The position numbers and the translations under genes are program-made. From Branchiostoma floridae (lineage: Eukaryota > Chordata > Leptocardii > Amphioxiformes > Branchiostomatidae): DNA of 64,000 bases. The notes under the pieces were generated by a model that was given only the letters and a program-made list of their open reading frames with translations, was not told where the DNA came from and ran no database searches. The stretch spans positions 6,738,694-6,802,693 of the forward strand of contig NC_049988.1 in NCBI RefSeq assembly GCF_000003815.2, read 5' to 3'. Positions 63,261-64,000 of this stretch are shown piece by piece. The first letter of the stretch is position 1; every line of letters begins with the position of its first letter.

Positions 63261-64000
63261 TCATTATGTCAAATTGTTTATGATTCAAAGATTAAAGTAC
63301 AACAAAAGATTTATGTAATGACATGGACTGCAAATTGACATAAAGCCACCCACCAACTCACACAAAAACAACTGTTACAGAATCTCATGATCAGAATTTT
63401 ATTTACATTGAATATTGTCGTATTTTGTGTACCGCTTGAAATTACTCTTGCTTTTGAAAATCAGTAGGTAATTTGAGAGAAAAACAAGGATGAACTGTGA
63501 TCAGACATGTGTGGGTCAAGTTCCCCATGCCGTGAATTCTTCGAAGACATAGTCAAAATGATTGACTAGGGTTCCCTTTCTATTTAAAAGAAAAAAAACC
63601 CTGTGTGTCATGACAGAAGAGGGTGTCTGGCTTTCAGAAGAGCCAAATTGACCCGCAAACCTCAGTAGGTGCATGTTTTTTCCTTCCCTCTTACCTACCA
63701 TTACTGGGTGCCGCATGTAAAGTAAGTATCACAGTAATTTGACTTTTGGTACACATTCATCAAAGACTATATACTTGACATCTTTGCTTCGAAATCTGAG
63801 TTGTACTTATTATATCTGGGTGTGGCCGAGAACTTATTGATCACCCGTCATACACAAAATAAAACAAGTAGGTAGCTCGAGCTCCTTGTCAAATGTTCAT
63901 CAATGCACTAGTATGTAAGAGGTACAAGTTCCAGTATGCTAAACAAACATACACACACACGTGTGTGTAAACAGTCTCATTAAGTAAGCGTTTACGGGGT
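63261..64000. other. Non-coding stretch to window end
   Basis: No gene is seen. A short palindromic ACACACACACGTGTGTGT lies at 63951-63968. Confidence 0.45.

Noticed and set aside
63516-63716. 66-codon minus frame
   Set aside because: No recognisable motif; consistent with chance.

Overview
The window looks like gene-poor nuclear DNA from an invertebrate animal, most likely a lancelet (Branchiostoma). The organism call is an inference. It rests on tRNA-derived SINEs with a tail style I associate with lancelets, on many small terminal-inverted-repeat elements (MITEs), on moderate AT-richness, on long microsatellites, and on the absence of bacterial-style genes. I found no host protein-coding exon I can defend. 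The open frames over 100 codons (for example at 5230-5832, 21946-22875, 22028-22879 and 46465-46971) fall on repeats, simple sequence or transposon ends. The only complete gene is a tRNA-Ser(UGA) on the minus strand at 11217-11298. The only recognisable protein remnant is the C-terminal end of an L1-type LINE at 62429-62638.

Layout. 0-6 kb: a MITE end, an array of TCACGTGA boxes, a CRE/YY1-like cluster, a SINE and a TACGCATG MITE. 5.5-7 kb: a Harbinger-like MITE with a TTA target duplication and a GAATGC-rich element. 7.2-8.1 kb: a GATA-type tetranucleotide array. 8.4-9.1 kb: an inverted SINE pair and a small retroposed fragment. 11.2 kb: the tRNA gene. 12-14.2 kb: a two-copy duplication split by a GAATGC-rich element. 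15.5-16.4 kb: an 853-bp Harbinger-like MITE. 17-19.3 kb: short-period arrays and a nested SINE. 19.5-20.4 kb: a GGTCCAGGTCC-type element. 21.9-22.9 kb: a head-to-tail array of a small transposon, open on both strands. 23.5-25.9 kb: a foldback element, duplications and two MITEs. 26.2-28.1 kb: three diverged copies of one sequence, the second split by a TTAA-flanked element. 30-35.3 kb: SINEs, a perfect hairpin, a 1.1-kb element with G-tract ends, and a SINE with an amplified tail. 36.5 kb: a CA repeat. 38-39.2 kb: a ~200-bp satellite carrying two clean MITE insertions. 40-42.4 kb: a MITE and SINEs. 43.5-46 kb: a MITE, an ACTAT microsatellite and a ~152-bp satellite. 46.5-49.6 kb: a hAT-like MITE, paired TCACGTGA boxes, a TAA-flanked Harbinger-like MITE and further MITEs. 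51,671-51,887: an assembly gap. 53.5-58.3 kb: tandem arrays and Harbinger-like MITEs. 60.5-61.6 kb: a second, near-identical copy of the 1.1-kb element. 61.8-62.7 kb: a 5'-truncated LINE insertion with 92-bp identical flanks.

There is no gene pathway here. What the window offers is transposon biology: several insertions can be dated and defined because a neighbouring satellite unit preserves the empty site. The best candidates for something undescribed are the paired 1.1-kb elements with G-tract termini, the dual-strand open MITE satellite, the SINE with a tandemly amplified tail, and the TCACGTGA arrays spaced 11 bp apart.
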